Of a stretch of DNA of 64,000 nt, positions 1-12,200 are shown one piece after another. The notes beneath the pieces are model-generated. The model did not search any database. It was not told the DNA's origin and worked only from the letters and a program-made list of their open reading frames with translations. This DNA comes from Massilia arenae. Lineage in GTDB: Bacteria; Pseudomonadota; Gammaproteobacteria; Burkholderiales; Burkholderiaceae_D. Made by a program: the position numbers and the translations under genes. How positions within the stretch are numbered: position 1 is the stretch's first letter; each line of letters begins with the position of its first letter. Location: positions 51,205 to 115,204 of the forward strand of contig NZ_VPFD01000021.1 in NCBI RefSeq assembly GCF_008014745.1, in the 5' to 3' direction.

Positions 1-3000
1 GGGGCCGAGGTCGGGTTGATCGTGATCGAGCCGTCGAAGGCGACCGGATGGGTGCCGGTCGGGGTCCCATCCTTGTCGATCGTGGTTACCTCGAGATGCA
101 CCGGGCGGACGCCGGGGGTCGGCGGTACTGCGTTGTTGGTGTAGCGCACGTCGGCGATGATGTCCTCGGCCTGCTCGGCGCTGAAGCCGGGCGGGTTGGG
201 GGCGGTCATGGACACGGTCACCTTGCCATCCGGAGCGACGCTGACGGTGTATTCGATGCCGCCGACCGTCCTGGTGCCTGGCACCAGGGGCAGGTCGACG
301 CCATTCAGGGTCAGCACTTCATCTTCGCCGTCTTCGACATCGCCGATAGTGAAGGTCAGCGTACCGACGCTATCGTCCGGCCTGGTGTTGACATCGACGC
401 CGGCGAACAGCGGACTGCGGCCGTCGGTCGATGGCGTATTGGTGCCACCGCCTTCCACGCCGACATCGCGTGGCGCGGCGCCGATATCGAATCGGAACGT
501 CGCTTCCGGCAAGGTGGTCTTGGCGTCGCCCGCGGTGAACTTGAAGGATGCGCTGGTGTCGGGTTCGCCGTCATGCATGTACTTGATGCGACCGTCAATG
601 ATGTCCTGCTGGGTGAAGCGCGCACCCTCGCCGAGCACTTCGGATGCATCGACCTTGCCGTTGCCGTTCAGGTCACGGAACAGCACGCCGTTGGCTGGTG
701 CGGTCGTGATGGTGTATTTCAACGCCGCAGGGTTGCTGTCGCTATCGACCAGCGACAGGTGGCTCGTAGCGAGGGTCACGACGCCGCCATTGGCAACGCT
801 CGCGATGGTGTTGGCGCCCATGGTCGGTGCGCTGTCGAATGCTTCGATCGCCACGCTGCTCGAAATATTGAGCTTGGTGGTGTTAATGCCACCATTGGCG
901 GTGCCGCCATCATCCTTGACCTGGGTCAGTGTGACAGTGCGTGCGGTGCCGGTTGGCGCGTTGCTGGAATTGCGGTACGCGATGTTGTCGAGCAGGGCGG
1001 TCCATTCCGACGCGCTGGCGCCGACCTTGGAAACCACGACGGTGGCGACGCCTTTATCGACGATGACCGAGTAGCCGAAGCTGCCGTTGGCGGTCGTGCC
1101 GGATCCTTCGACCAGGGCGATCTCACGATTGTCGATGCGGATCTTCTCGGCATTAACGTCGGCCAGGCCGGCCACGGTGAATTGCACTTCGGTGACATGC
1201 TGGGCGTTCTCGACCGGGTTGACCGACACGCCATGGAACAGCGCTGCCCAGCCGCCCTGGAGCGGATCGGTAGCGTTCTCGGTGAAGGTCGGGTTGCTGG
1301 CCACGGCCGACAGCGTCGGCGCGTCGTTGACCGGAGTGATGGTCAGGTCGAACTTGCCGGTCGGCGCCTTGACCCCGTTCTCCATACCGTCCCGGACCTC
1401 GAAGCCGAAGCTGTCGATGCCGTATGGCGTGGCGCTGCCGCCGATGGTATCGGCCTGCGCATACTTGATGATGCCGGCGTCAAGTTCACCCTGGGTGAAC
1501 CTGGCGCCGGTCGCCACCGTTTCACCGGCGTCGACCTGGTTGTTGTTGTTCAGGTCGCGGAACAGCGTGCCCTTGGTCGGCGCGCTGTTGACTACGTAGT
1601 CGAGCGTGGCGGCCGCGTCGTCGACATCGGTGCTGGCCAGCTGCGCGGTGCTGAGCGTGACGATGCCGCCTTCAAGCACGGTGGCGCCGGTATTCGTGGC
1701 GATGACCGGAGCGTCGTTGACCGGGATCACGTTGATGGTGGCCTTCGCATCGACACCGGTATTGTCGTCCTGGTCGGTCACAGCGACGTTCACGATGCGC
1801 GGCGTCACGCCCGGGTTTTCCGAGCTGTTCTGATATTGCACGCCGCGCAGGCCGAGCTGGTAGTAAGTGGCGTCGCGGTCGCCGCTGAAGGTAACCGTAT
1901 GATTATCCGGCGAGATCGTGGTGGTGATGCCGAGCGCCTTCAGGTTGTCCTTCAATGCCTGGGCGACGAACAGCTTTTCGGCGCTGCCATCGACCGGATT
2001 GGTCAGCGTGACAACGACCGATTTCAGGTTGCCGTCCTGGTCGGTGATGCTGGCTTCGGAGGTGGCGATCGCCACGCCGGCCTGGCCTTCGGTGAAGGTC
2101 GTGGCGCGGTCGCGGCCATTCGATGTGTTGCCGTCCAGGTCGACCACCGGGGTCCAAGGGGTCTTGATGGTGGTGGTGGCGGCCAGTGGCGCGGAATTGA
2201 TCGCGCTGGTGACCAAAGCGCCATCGAGGTAGAAGCCCAGGGCCGAGGTAGGGCTCAGGTCCTTCAGCGGACCGCTGGCGACAAAGTGCTTGCCGTCCAG
2301 CACGGCCGCCACGGTATAGCCGCTGTCGGCGCCATCGACATGGATCTTCTGGCCCACGGCGATCAGCTTGTTGTCGGCCGCAGTGGTGAAGGAACCGGTA
2401 TTCGATTCCAGGCCGGAGGTGACGGCAACGGCGCTGGTGTGGAACGACAGCGCGGCATCGGCCGCCAGCGTGAGTTCACCGCTGGCGGTGATCAGGGAGC
2501 CGGCGATGGCCGTCACGGTCAGGCCGGTGTCGGCGCCATCCACGTGGATGCGCTGGCCGATTGCGATTGCCTCGTTCAGTTCCACGGTCGAGAACTGGTT
2601 GACGGCCGCGGCGTCCGCAGCGGCCGTTGCCTTGGTCGCGAACGACAGGGCGGTGGCCGTTGCCAGGCCTTCGATCAGCGCGCTGGTGACGAAATGCGTT
2701 CCATCGATCACCTGGGTGATGCTGGCGCCGGTGTCGACGCCGTCGAGCAGCACCGACATGCCATTGCCCAACATGCTGGATGGGGAGGCCAGGCTGACCA
2801 GCTTCGAGGTCGAGATGTCGGTCACCGAGATGGTGATGGTACGGTCGCCCGCGAACGCATTCGGGTTCGCATTGTCATAACGCACCGTCTTGAGCGCATT
2901 CTGGTAATCGGCCATGGTGCCGGTGCCGCTCAGGACGACGGTCGTGGTGCCGTTGCCGCTGATGGTGATCGGGCCCTTGCTGCCGTTGTAGGAGTTGCCG

Positions 3001-6000
3001 GCGGTCGAGGACAGCGTTTCGTGGGTGGTGCCGAAATCATTGTCCCATGCGCCGCCCGTGATGGCGACACGCGCGCCGGCCATCAGTGCGCCGGCATCGA
3101 CGTCGGTGATGGTGACGTCGGTGTCGACCACGGCTACCGACTCGCCGCGAGGACGGAAGGTCGTGATGAAATCATTGCCTTCGGCTTTCGAGGAATTGTC
3201 GCCGTCCAGGTCCAGTACCGCCGCGTCGTTGGTGGCGGTAATATCGACCTTGATCGGGCTGCCCATCGGCTTGTAGCCCGAACCGTCGTTGGCCATGATG
3301 GCGATGGTGGCGGCAGCGTCGCCATTGGCGTTCGGCGCGCTGGTGTAGAACGCATTGCCCGCGACTTTGAGCCAGGCATTGACTTCGCCGAGCGTACCGG
3401 TCAGGGTCAGCACGCTGCTGTCGTTGCCGCTCACGACGACACCCGCATTGGAGATGCCCGAAAGTTTGCCGGCGCTGGCCACGAGCTGCACCGAGAACGA
3501 TTCGCCGCCGTCCACATCGGACAGGTTGAACATGCTCGGCATGGCGAAACCGGTCTTCAGGTCTTCCACGGCGACGATGTTTTCCGGGGCGAAGATCACG
3601 GTCGGCGCATCGTTGGCGCCATTGATGGTGACGGTCAGGACGGCGTTGCCGGACAGCGCACTGCTGTCGGTCACGGTGTAATTGAAGCTTTCGCGCAGGT
3701 TCTGGCCGACGTTGAGCGCATTGACCTCGAAGTTGGTCTGGTCGACCTCATAGGTATAGCTGCCGTCGGCCTTGACCGTCAGCGTGCCGTACTGGCCGGT
3801 GATGACAAAGCCTGCTGCGCCGCTTTCCGCACTCTCGCCCAGGCCCGCCACCGCACCGGAGCGCACGGCAGTCACGCTGAGCGTGTCATCCTTGTTGGCA
3901 TCGGTATCGTTGGCGAGCAGGTTACCTTTCGCATTGTCGCCACCTTCCTTGTTGTCGGTACCTCCGGCTTCGAAGGCAGTGGCAACGTCGTTCGCGCCCA
4001 CCGGCGCGACCATGCCCAGCTCGAGTTGCTTGGTCGGCGCGCTGAAGATGTTTTCCGCGCTGACTTCATCGTCCGAGTAGTTGACATTGACCCGCACGTA
4101 CTTGCCGCCATCCTCGTTACGCAGCGTATAGGCACTATAGGTCGCGCCGGGAATATCGACGAAGGTGTCGCCATCCGTCGATACCTGCCACTGGTAGCGT
4201 GGCTCGGCCGATGCCAGGCCGTTCTGGTCGCTGACCACGGCGGTCAGGATCTGACCAGGCGCCTGGGTGCCTGCGAGGGTCACGGTGCCATCCACGTTGA
4301 ACTTCGGCACGGCGATCACGTTCGATTCCGGAGATTCGGCCACGCCGCCGTTGTCGTTGTAAAACGATACGGCGCGCACATGCTTGCCGGACTCAGTCAC
4401 AGCAAGCACGAAGTTCTTGCTCGCACCGCGCGCACCGGCGATGTCGTTCCATGTAGCACCGTTATCGCTCGATACTTGCCACTGGTAGACCGGGCTGCTT
4501 GCCACGCCGTCGGCGTCGAGCGGGTCACCCGCGATCAGCACGCTGCCGATCGCGCTGGCCGTACCGGTGATCGTCAGGCTGCCTTCGCTGTTGGTGGCCG
4601 CCGCGGCGTCATCGTCGGTGGTCAGGCTCAGGGTGAAGCTGGTCGAGGCAGTGTTGCCGTCGGCAGTGCCGCTGACCACCAGGTTCAGGTAAGGGGTACC
4701 GGCCGGCGGATTGCCGCTGAAGACGCCGGTCGCCGGGCTGAAGGACAGCCACGATGGCAGCGGATCGCCGTTCGCCAGCGTTGCCGCGTAGACGATACCG
4801 GACGTGGTCGCGCTACCGTCCGCGGCGCCGTCCGGGTCGCTGAACAGCGCCTTTCCGATATTGATGCTCCAGTTGGCGCTCGGATCGTCGACCACGACGT
4901 CGCCAAGGTGCGAGACGACCACCGGTGCGTCGTCCGGATCGGCGACGACCAGGGTGAAGGTTTGTGTCGCGTCAGATGGCGCGCCGGTGCTTTCGCTGGC
5001 GTTGACGCGCACGGAATACGAGCCGGCCGCGCCGGCCGGTGGATTGCCGCTGAACGTGGCCGTGCTTGGATCGAACTTGAGCCAGGCCGGCAGATCGTCG
5101 CCGTTGCCGAGGGTTGCGCTCAGGGTGAGCGCGCCGCCGTCGGCGAAGGCGAACGCGTTGCTGGGCAGGTGATAGCTGTGCTGGCCGGCGCCGGTCCAGC
5201 TGACGCTGCCCAGCGCACCGGCGGCGCTGAGGCCGTCGTCCAGGTCGTTGGCCAGGGTCAGATCGAACGAGGCGGTTGCCGTATTGCCTTGGGTATCCGT
5301 CGCCGTAATGGTGATCGTGCCGGTCGGCAAGGCATCGCCGTTGCCGGAGAAAGTCAGCGTGGCCGGGTCGAAGCTCAGGGCCGCGGTCCCATCGGCGGCC
5401 AGGTCGGCTCCGTCGATCGTGGCGGTATACGACAAGTCGTCGCCATCGCTATCAATGAAGGTGTCCTTGGCCAGGGTGTGGGTCCAGCCGGCGCCGTCGG
5501 CGATCTTGTCGACCTTGACGTCGTTGCCGTCAAATGCATCGGCGGCAATAGCCGCCTTGTTGCCGTTCGAGTTGGCGGTGTAGACGACCTTGCCCGGGTT
5601 GGCGGTGGTGGTCGCGACGTTCCAGTTGTCGGTTTCACCGGCGGCGGCGACTTCTTCGGCCACCTCGGCGGCCGTAAGGCCGCTGCCGGCAGTGACGGTG
5701 ACGCCGTCGAACACGAGGGTACTGCCGCCCAGTCCGCCCGAATACACGACTTCGAACACTTCGGCCTTGCCCGGAGTGCCGTCGCCGCCATTGACGTTGT
5801 TTGAGATATTGATGGAGGGATTTTTGTCGATGTAGTTACCAGTGAACTCGCCCTTGACGACGTTATCTTGATTGCCACTCTCCTTGTGCGTGAACGTCAC
5901 GGTGTCACCGTTGGCGGCAGCGGTCCAGTGAGTGAACGTGGTGTCTTCAAGCAGGGCGGCGATATCGGCCGCGCTGCCTTCGAGCGGGATTGGCACGGTG

Positions 6001-7025
6001 ACGCCGTCGAACGACATCGAGTTGCCGCCATTGGCGTCGGTCAGGTTCAGGACGAAGCTTTCATGCGCGCCTTCAGCGTCCGCAGTGCCGTCGGTGACCT
6101 TGGTGACGACGGCCGTGCCGTCGAAGGTGCCGGCGCCGATCACGTCGGCGATATCGACGACCGTGCCCGGCGTCCTGGCGGTGAACACCACGGTATTGTC
6201 GGCGCCATCCTTGAGCTGCGCGACCCAATTGTCATACTCGACGCCGGCGACCGCGCTGGCCACAGTGGTGGGCTTAGCGGCGTTGCCCAAGGACACGGTC
6301 TTGCCGTCGAAGGTCACCTCGGTGCCGCCCAGTGCCGCATCGAATTCGACGCTGAACTGTTCGCGTACGGCCTGCACGGCCGCGGGCAGCGGCGCCTTGT
6401 TCAGGAACGGCGCCTGGTTACCGGTGTCGGTCAGATCCAGCTTGAAGATGTCGCTGACCGACGCCTTGCCGTCGCTGGCAGTGACCTTGATGTACAGCGT
6501 GGCGCTGTCTTCGCGCGGATCGCCGCTGAAGGTGCGGCTGGCTTCGTGGAAGTCCAGCCATCCGGGCAGGTCGCCGCCGTTCACAGGCGCGCCTTCGGCG
6601 TCGACCAGTTCGACCGTGTAGTCGAGCGGGGTGCCGTCGGCATCGACGAAGGTGTCGGCTGGCAGCTGGTAGGTCCAGCGTCCAGGGCCGGAGAAGCTCT
6701 GGTCTGCCAGGGCTGCGTTCAATACCGGCAGGTCATTGGTACCAGTCAGGGTGATGGTCAGCGCCTGAATGCTGAAAGCGCCATTCGGATCGCTGACCTT
6801 GAAGTCGAAGGTATCGGTAGCAATCTTGCCTTCGCCGAGGGCATTGATGGCGGTGAAGTTGGTCGGTGCGTAAGTCCATTCGCCGCTTGCCGAATCGAGG
6901 ACCAGGGTGCCATAGAAGCCGACCTTGGTCACAGTGGTGGCGGTGGTGGTGGCGCCGCGGATGCCAAAGACGAGGTCGGTGGCGTCGTGATCGACGTCGC
7001 TTGCGGTCAGCTTGCCATTGAGGGC
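1..7025 (-). CDS. Giant VCBS/cadherin-like repeat adhesin, main part (partial, runs off the left edge)
   Basis: The minus-strand frame is open without a stop from about 7025 to the first base, so about 2,340 residues are visible and the C-terminus lies outside. The translation is a chain of Ig-fold repeats. A VCBS repeat (LNGKLTASDVDHDATDLVFG) lies at about 7075-6735 and a second (NLLANDTDANKDDTLSVTAV) at about 4020-3610. Dystroglycan/He_PIG-type cadherin-like repeats with LPAWLKFDPSTATFSGNPP occupy about 6730-4620. Two Cadherin_3-like repeats with FRDLNxNxxVDAxE and GARFTQxxxxxGxIKY lie at about 1730-1330 and 870-530. Asp- and Asn-rich loops suggest calcium binding. Such proteins are normally secreted by a type I system and act in adhesion or biofilm formation; the secretion signal would be beyond the window. 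This part belongs with the 7007-8749 segment but is one frame away from it. Antisense ORFs here are shadows. Confidence 0.8.
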
Positions 7026-8749
7026 CCAGAGGCAAGCTCGACCTGGCTTGGCACCAGGGCCGAGTCGAACGCTGCGGTTTCGGTCAGCGACGCCGCGCCG
7101 GCATCGCTGGTGAACACCGGCTTGTCGTTGACCGAGATGATTGCGGTGTCGATGTTGACGGGGTGGGAGCCTACGCCCGAGGTCGCTGCATCGGTGGTGC
7201 TGTCGAAGGTCACACGGGTATTGCCGTCGCTGAAGCCGCCGCCATAGGCATTGTCCACTGGCAAGACTTCCAGAGGAGCCGGCGTGCCGTGCCAGTCGGC
7301 TTCCGCTTCGAAACGCAGTTTGGCGCTGGCGGGAAGCACGAGTCCGGCGACATCGCTGACAGCGCCGACCGCATGCCAGGTGGTGCCATTATCAATGCTG
7401 TAGGTCCATTTGCCGTGGGCTGGATCCGCGTCATTGCCGATCACGACGACGCCGCCCAGGCTGGCGCCTGCGTCGACATCGCGGAAGCTTGGCGCCAGCA
7501 TGGCGTCGATGGTCAAGCCGCGGGCGTCGATCGCGTCTTCAAGTACAGGCGTCAGTGTAGCGCCGGCCTTGAATGCAGGTGTGTCGTTGACCGGCGTAAT
7601 GGTCACGGTAGCCTGGACCGGGGTCGCCGAGATGGCGCCCTCGGCATCCCTTGCCACGACCGTGAAGGCGTTGAGAACGCCATTGGCGTTCGCTGCCGGG
7701 GTCCAGAAGGCGTTGTTGTTGGCGTCGATGACATCGTTGCTGTTGACGGCCCAGGCTTTCGCCGTTTCGATAGTGGCGCCGATCAGGAGGGTGCCGCTGG
7801 TGATCGCCTTGACGACGAAGGCCGGCACGCTGCCGGCCGAGTCGTCGGCGTTCTTGTCGGCTTCGTTGCCGCGCGCGAGAAGGTCGGCGTAGGTGATCTT
7901 GACCTGGCTGTCTTCGTCGCCGGTGGTCAGCGCTGCATCGAAGGCGGTAAAGGTCGGGGCCGGATTGGAGGCCGGCACGGTGGCGATGACTTCCTTGATC
8001 TGGGCCGGGCTGGCGACAAACACGTAGGCGAAGTTGAAGCTCTTCGATTGGCCGGCGGGGATGTTGCCGAGATTGAAGCCGATATTGATGGTGTTGTCGC
8101 CCACGCCGTCGTTCTTGCCCGAGAGGGCGTCATCCGGGTCGAGCGACCAGCTGCGGGTGACGCTGGTGTTGTGCGCCATCGGGTCATTGGTGTAAAAGCC
8201 GATGATGCGATGACTGATCGGGCCTTCCGACAGGACGAGGTCGTTATTGCTGACGCCAGTCGTACCTTGAGTATTGTTGGTCGACGTGGTGCCCAGTGGC
8301 GAATCGACGTCCGGGTCGATGCCGCGCGAGTACTTGACGTTGTTAATAGTGGCGCCGGTCGTGTTCTTCACCGTGACCGACATGTTGATGATGGTGTCAT
8401 CTGCGTCGACGCTATAGACCTGGGTGATCTCCAGGCCGTTGACGGTCGATACGGCAGTGATGCTGCCATACGTCTTGCCGTCGGCCTTGATCAGCGACTG
8501 GGAGACTTTGGTCGGAATCGACGGGTACATGAACGATTCGTTCTGGTTCGAATGCACGGTCGAGCCGATCTTGATACTGAACGATTCACGCGGGGAGCCT
8601 GGCGTCAGGAAGTCGGCGTTCTTTGGGTAGTTAAATTTTCCAGTCGCATCGTAGAAGATGCCCGGCGTTTGGTTGCTGCCATAGCCAAGCGTACCTGCAT
8701 CGCTGAAACCAAATTTAATGAAACCGTTATCGATAATTCCGGAAGCCAT
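7007..8749 (-). CDS. N-terminal segment of the VCBS/cadherin-like adhesin (frameshifted)
   Basis: This is the 5' part of the same giant adhesin: 580 residues from an ATG at 8749 to a premature stop at 7007. The ATG is preceded by AGGA at a suitable distance and is preferred to a TTG 45 bases upstream. There is no Sec signal peptide, which fits type I secretion. Residues 1 to about 270 form a unique domain starting MASGIIDNGFIKFGF. After it come Ig-like repeats containing PVNDTPAF and VNDKPVFT linkers. The protein stops just after VELASG inside a VCBS repeat, while the expected continuation (ALNGKLTASDVD) is in the neighbouring frame. One missing base in the GGGCCC tract at 7022-7027 would restore the fusion. 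It may be a sequencing error or a real inactivation. Confidence 0.8.
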   Translation of the reverse strand: MASGIIDNGFIKFGFSDAGTLGYGSNQTPGIFYDATGKFNYPKNADFLTPGSPRESFSIKIGSTVHSNQNESFMYPSIPTKVSQSLIKADGKTYGSITAVSTVNGLEITQVYSVDADDTIINMSVTVKNTTGATINNVKYSRGIDPDVDSPLGTTSTNNTQGTTGVSNNDLVLSEGPISHRIIGFYTNDPMAHNTSVTRSWSLDPDDALSGKNDGVGDNTINIGFNLGNIPAGQSKSFNFAYVFVASPAQIKEVIATVPASNPAPTFTAFDAALTTGDEDSQVKITYADLLARGNEADKNADDSAGSVPAFVVKAITSGTLLIGATIETAKAWAVNSNDVIDANNNAFWTPAANANGVLNAFTVVARDAEGAISATPVQATVTITPVNDTPAFKAGATLTPVLEDAIDARGLTIDAMLAPSFRDVDAGASLGGVVVIGNDADPAHGKWTYSIDNGTTWHAVGAVSDVAGLVLPASAKLRFEAEADWHGTPAPLEVLPVDNAYGGGFSDGNTRVTFDSTTDAATSGVGSHPVNIDTAIISVNDKPVFTSDAGAASLTETAAFDSALVPSQVELASGPSMAS

Positions 8750-9267
8750 TCTCTGTCCTGTGAAGTTTAAATCGGAAATTGGTGAATTTTGCAATTTCTC
8801 ATGCCGGCAAATGATGTTTGAACAGCATCAAGTAGGCCAAATTCATGTCATGCACCGAGTGAATTTCTCGTGCTGAATAGAAACATCTTGAACAGTGTAG
8901 CAAGACAGCTCCTTGCTTCCCAGTAAAAATACTCTGTGGCAAGCCGCAAAGCCGATAAAAACAACAGAAACGATCCAAATCCCCTATTTAATTGTCTAGT
9001 AACTATTTTTTTTCACGAAGGGGAAGGGTTGAGGTTGTAGAAATGCCAAAAGTTTAATGGCCGGAGTCCGTTGCTGGTGTGTAATAGTCAAAAAAGTGTA
9101 CCAATTGTCATGATGGCCTGTCTCCAAGCTTTCTTATTTTCCAGATTTGTCAAATTTGTCAAATTTGCGGATTGTGAATTTTCGTGCCAAGTACTTCGGT
9201 GTTGGATAACCTTTTTGAAGCCAACTGCGCCGGCATCGGAAGAGCGCACTCGCGGTAAAATACCCGG
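8750..9267. other. Intergenic region between the adhesin and dnaE
   Basis: This 518-base stretch separates two divergent genes and is clearly more AT-rich than its surroundings. I see no convincing gene. A short ORF at 9071-9271 overlaps the dnaE start and has no family resemblance. A tandem GTCAAATTT repeat lies at about 9147-9166. The stretch must hold the promoters of both genes, but I could not assign -35 and -10 boxes with confidence. Confidence 0.5.
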
Positions 9268-12200
9268 ATGACTTCCCCGACTTTCACCCACCTGCGCGTC
9301 CACTCCGAATACTCCATCGTCGACGGCCTGGTCCGCATCGACGACCTGGTCAAGGCGGCCGTCAAGGACAACCAGCCGGCGCTGGCCGTGACCGACCTGG
9401 CCAATACCTTCTGCCTGGTGCGTTTCTATAAAGCGGCGCGCGGCAAGGGCATCAAGCCGATCGTCGGGGTCGACGCCTGGATCACCAACGACGACAACCG
9501 CGACAAGCCGCACCGGCTGCTGATCCTGGCCAAGAACCACACCGGCTACCTGCAGCTGTGCGACCTGCTGGCGCGCGCCTGGCTCACCAACCAGCACAAG
9601 GGCCGCGCCGAGCTGCGCACCGAGTGGCTGGAAGCGCTGGCCACGTCCGTCTCGACCTTGAACCCCGACGAGCCGCAGGATAACGCCCTGATCGTGCTGT
9701 CGGGCGCCCATTTCGGCGACGTCGGCCAGGCGATCGAGAATGGCGACCTGGCGAAGGCCGAGGCCAATGCCGAGCGTTGGGCGAAGATCTTCCCGGGCCA
9801 CTTCTATATCGAGATCCAGCGCGCCGGCCAGCCCAACCAGGAGCAGCAGGTGCGCCATTCGGTGGCGCTGGCCGGCCGCCTGGGGCTGCCGGTGGTGGCG
9901 ACGCATCCGGTGCAGTTCCTGGACAAGAGCGAATTCATCGCCCACGAAGCGCGGGTCTGCATCGCCGAGGGCGAGATGCTGGCCAACGCCAAGCGCGTGC
10001 GCCGCTTCAACGAGAACATGTGCTTCAAGTCGCAGGCCGAGATGGCCGAGCTGTTCAAGGACTTGCCGGGCGCGCTCGCCAATTCGGTCGAAATCGCCAA
10101 GCGCTGCAACGTCACGCTCACGCTGGGCAAGCCACAGCTGCCGAACTTCCCGACCCCGGGCATGACGATCGACGAATTCCTGGTCGCGGAAACGAAGAAA
10201 GGCCTCGAGGAGCGCCTGGTCCAGCTGTATCCCGACCCCGTCAAGCGAGAGCAGGAGCGCCCTCGCTACGAGGCGCGCCTCGAGTTCGAGAACAAGACGA
10301 TCATCAACATGAAGTTCCCGGGCTACTTCCTGATCGTGGCGGAGTTCATCCAGTGGGGCAAGAACAACGGCGTGCCGATCGGCCCGGGCCGCGGCTCGGG
10401 CGCGGGTTCCCTCGTCGCGTATGCACTGAAGATCACCGACCTCGATCCACTGAAGTACAACCTGCTGTTCGAGCGTTTCCTGAATCCCGAACGCGTCTCG
10501 ATGCCCGACTTCGACATCGACTTCTGCCAGGAAAAGCGCGAACTGGTGATCCAGCACGTGAAGGACCTGTACGGCCGCGACGCGGTGTCGCAGATCGCCA
10601 CCTTCGGCACCATGGCGGCCAAGGGGGCGATCCGCGACGTCGGCCGCGTGCTCGATTTCGGCTACAACTTCTGCGACGGCATCTCCAAGCTGATCCCGTT
10701 CAAGCCGGGCAAACCGGTCTCGATCGCCGAGGCGATCGAAGAAGAGCCGCTGCTCAAGGAGCGCCTCGAGAACGAAGAAGAGGTCAAGCAGCTGCTCGAC
10801 CTGGCGCAGCAGGTCGAGGGCATCACGCGCGGCATCGGCATGCACGCCGGGGGCGTGCTGATCGCGCCGGGCAAGCTCACCGACTTCTGCCCGCTGTACA
10901 CCCAGGGCGGCGACGCCGGCGTGGTGTCGCAGTACGACAAGGACGACGTGGAGGCCGTGGGCCTGGTCAAGTTCGACTTTTTGGGCCTGACCACGCTCAC
11001 CATCCTCGACCGCGCCGTCAACTACATCAAGGATCTCGATCCGGAGGAAAGCGAATTCGACCTGGCCAAGCTGCCGCTGGACGACCGCGCCTCTTATAAA
11101 CTGCTGTCCGACGCCAAGACGGTCGCGATCTTCCAGCTGGAGTCGCGCGGCATGCAGGGCATGCTGAAGGACGCGCGTCCCGACCGCTTCGAGGACATCA
11201 TCGCGCTGGTGGCGCTGTACCGTCCGGGCCCGATGGACCTGATTCCCGACTTCTGCAAGCGCAAGCACGGCGAGAAGTTCGACTATCCCGATCCGCGCAC
11301 CGAGTCGATCCTGTCCGAGACCTACGGCATCATGGTCTACCAGGAGCAGGTGATGCAGATGGCGCAGATCGTGGGCGGCTACTCGCTGGGCGGCGCCGAC
11401 ATGCTGCGCCGCGCGATGGGCAAGAAGAAGGCCGAAGAGATGGCCGAGCACCGCGAGATCTTCCGCGCCGGCGCCGCCAAGGATGGCTTGTCGACCGAGA
11501 AGGCCGACGAGATCTTCGACTTGATGGAAAAGTTCGCGGGCTACGGCTTCAACAAGTCGCACGCGGCCGCCTATGCGCTGCTGTCGTACCACACGGCGTA
11601 TTTGAAGGTGCACCACACCGCCGCGTTCATGGCAGCCAATATGTCGCTGGCGATGGAAGACACCGAGAAGATCAAGATCCTGGTCGAGGATGCGAAAGAG
11701 GTCTGCAAGCTCACGATCCTGCCGCCGGACGTCAACGAGTCGCAGTTCCGCTTTACGCCCGAGGGCGAGGCCAGGTCGAAGACCGGCAAGCAGGTGACCA
11801 ATATCCGCTACGGCCTGGGCGGCGTGAAGGGCGCGGGGCAGGGCGCGATCGAGGCCATCATCGCCGCGCGTACCGAGGGCGGCAAGTTCAAGGACCTGTT
11901 CGATTTCACCAAGCGCGTGGACCGCAAGCAGATCAACCGCCGCACGATCGAATCGCTGATCCGCGCCGGCGCCATGGACGCGTTTGGCGTGGACCGAGCG
12001 ATATTGCTGGCATCGGTGGCCTTTGCGATGGAGGCGGCCGGCCAGGCCGCCGCTGCCGCCAACCAGGTCAGCCTGTTCGGCGGCGACGATTCGGATCTTG
12101 TGGCGCCGCCCGAGTACGTCAAGGCCACGCCCTGGACCGACCGCCAGAAGCTGTCCGAAGAAAAGATCGCGCTCGGCTACTACCTGTCGGGCCATATGTT

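Noticed and set aside
48..5804. A 1,918-codon open frame on the plus strand
   Set aside because: It is antisense to the adhesin, gives no family motifs and reflects codon bias; the minus strand shows clear VCBS and cadherin-like repeats.
9071..9271. Small ORF upstream of dnaE
   Set aside because: It overlaps the dnaE start, has no good ribosome site and no family resemblance.
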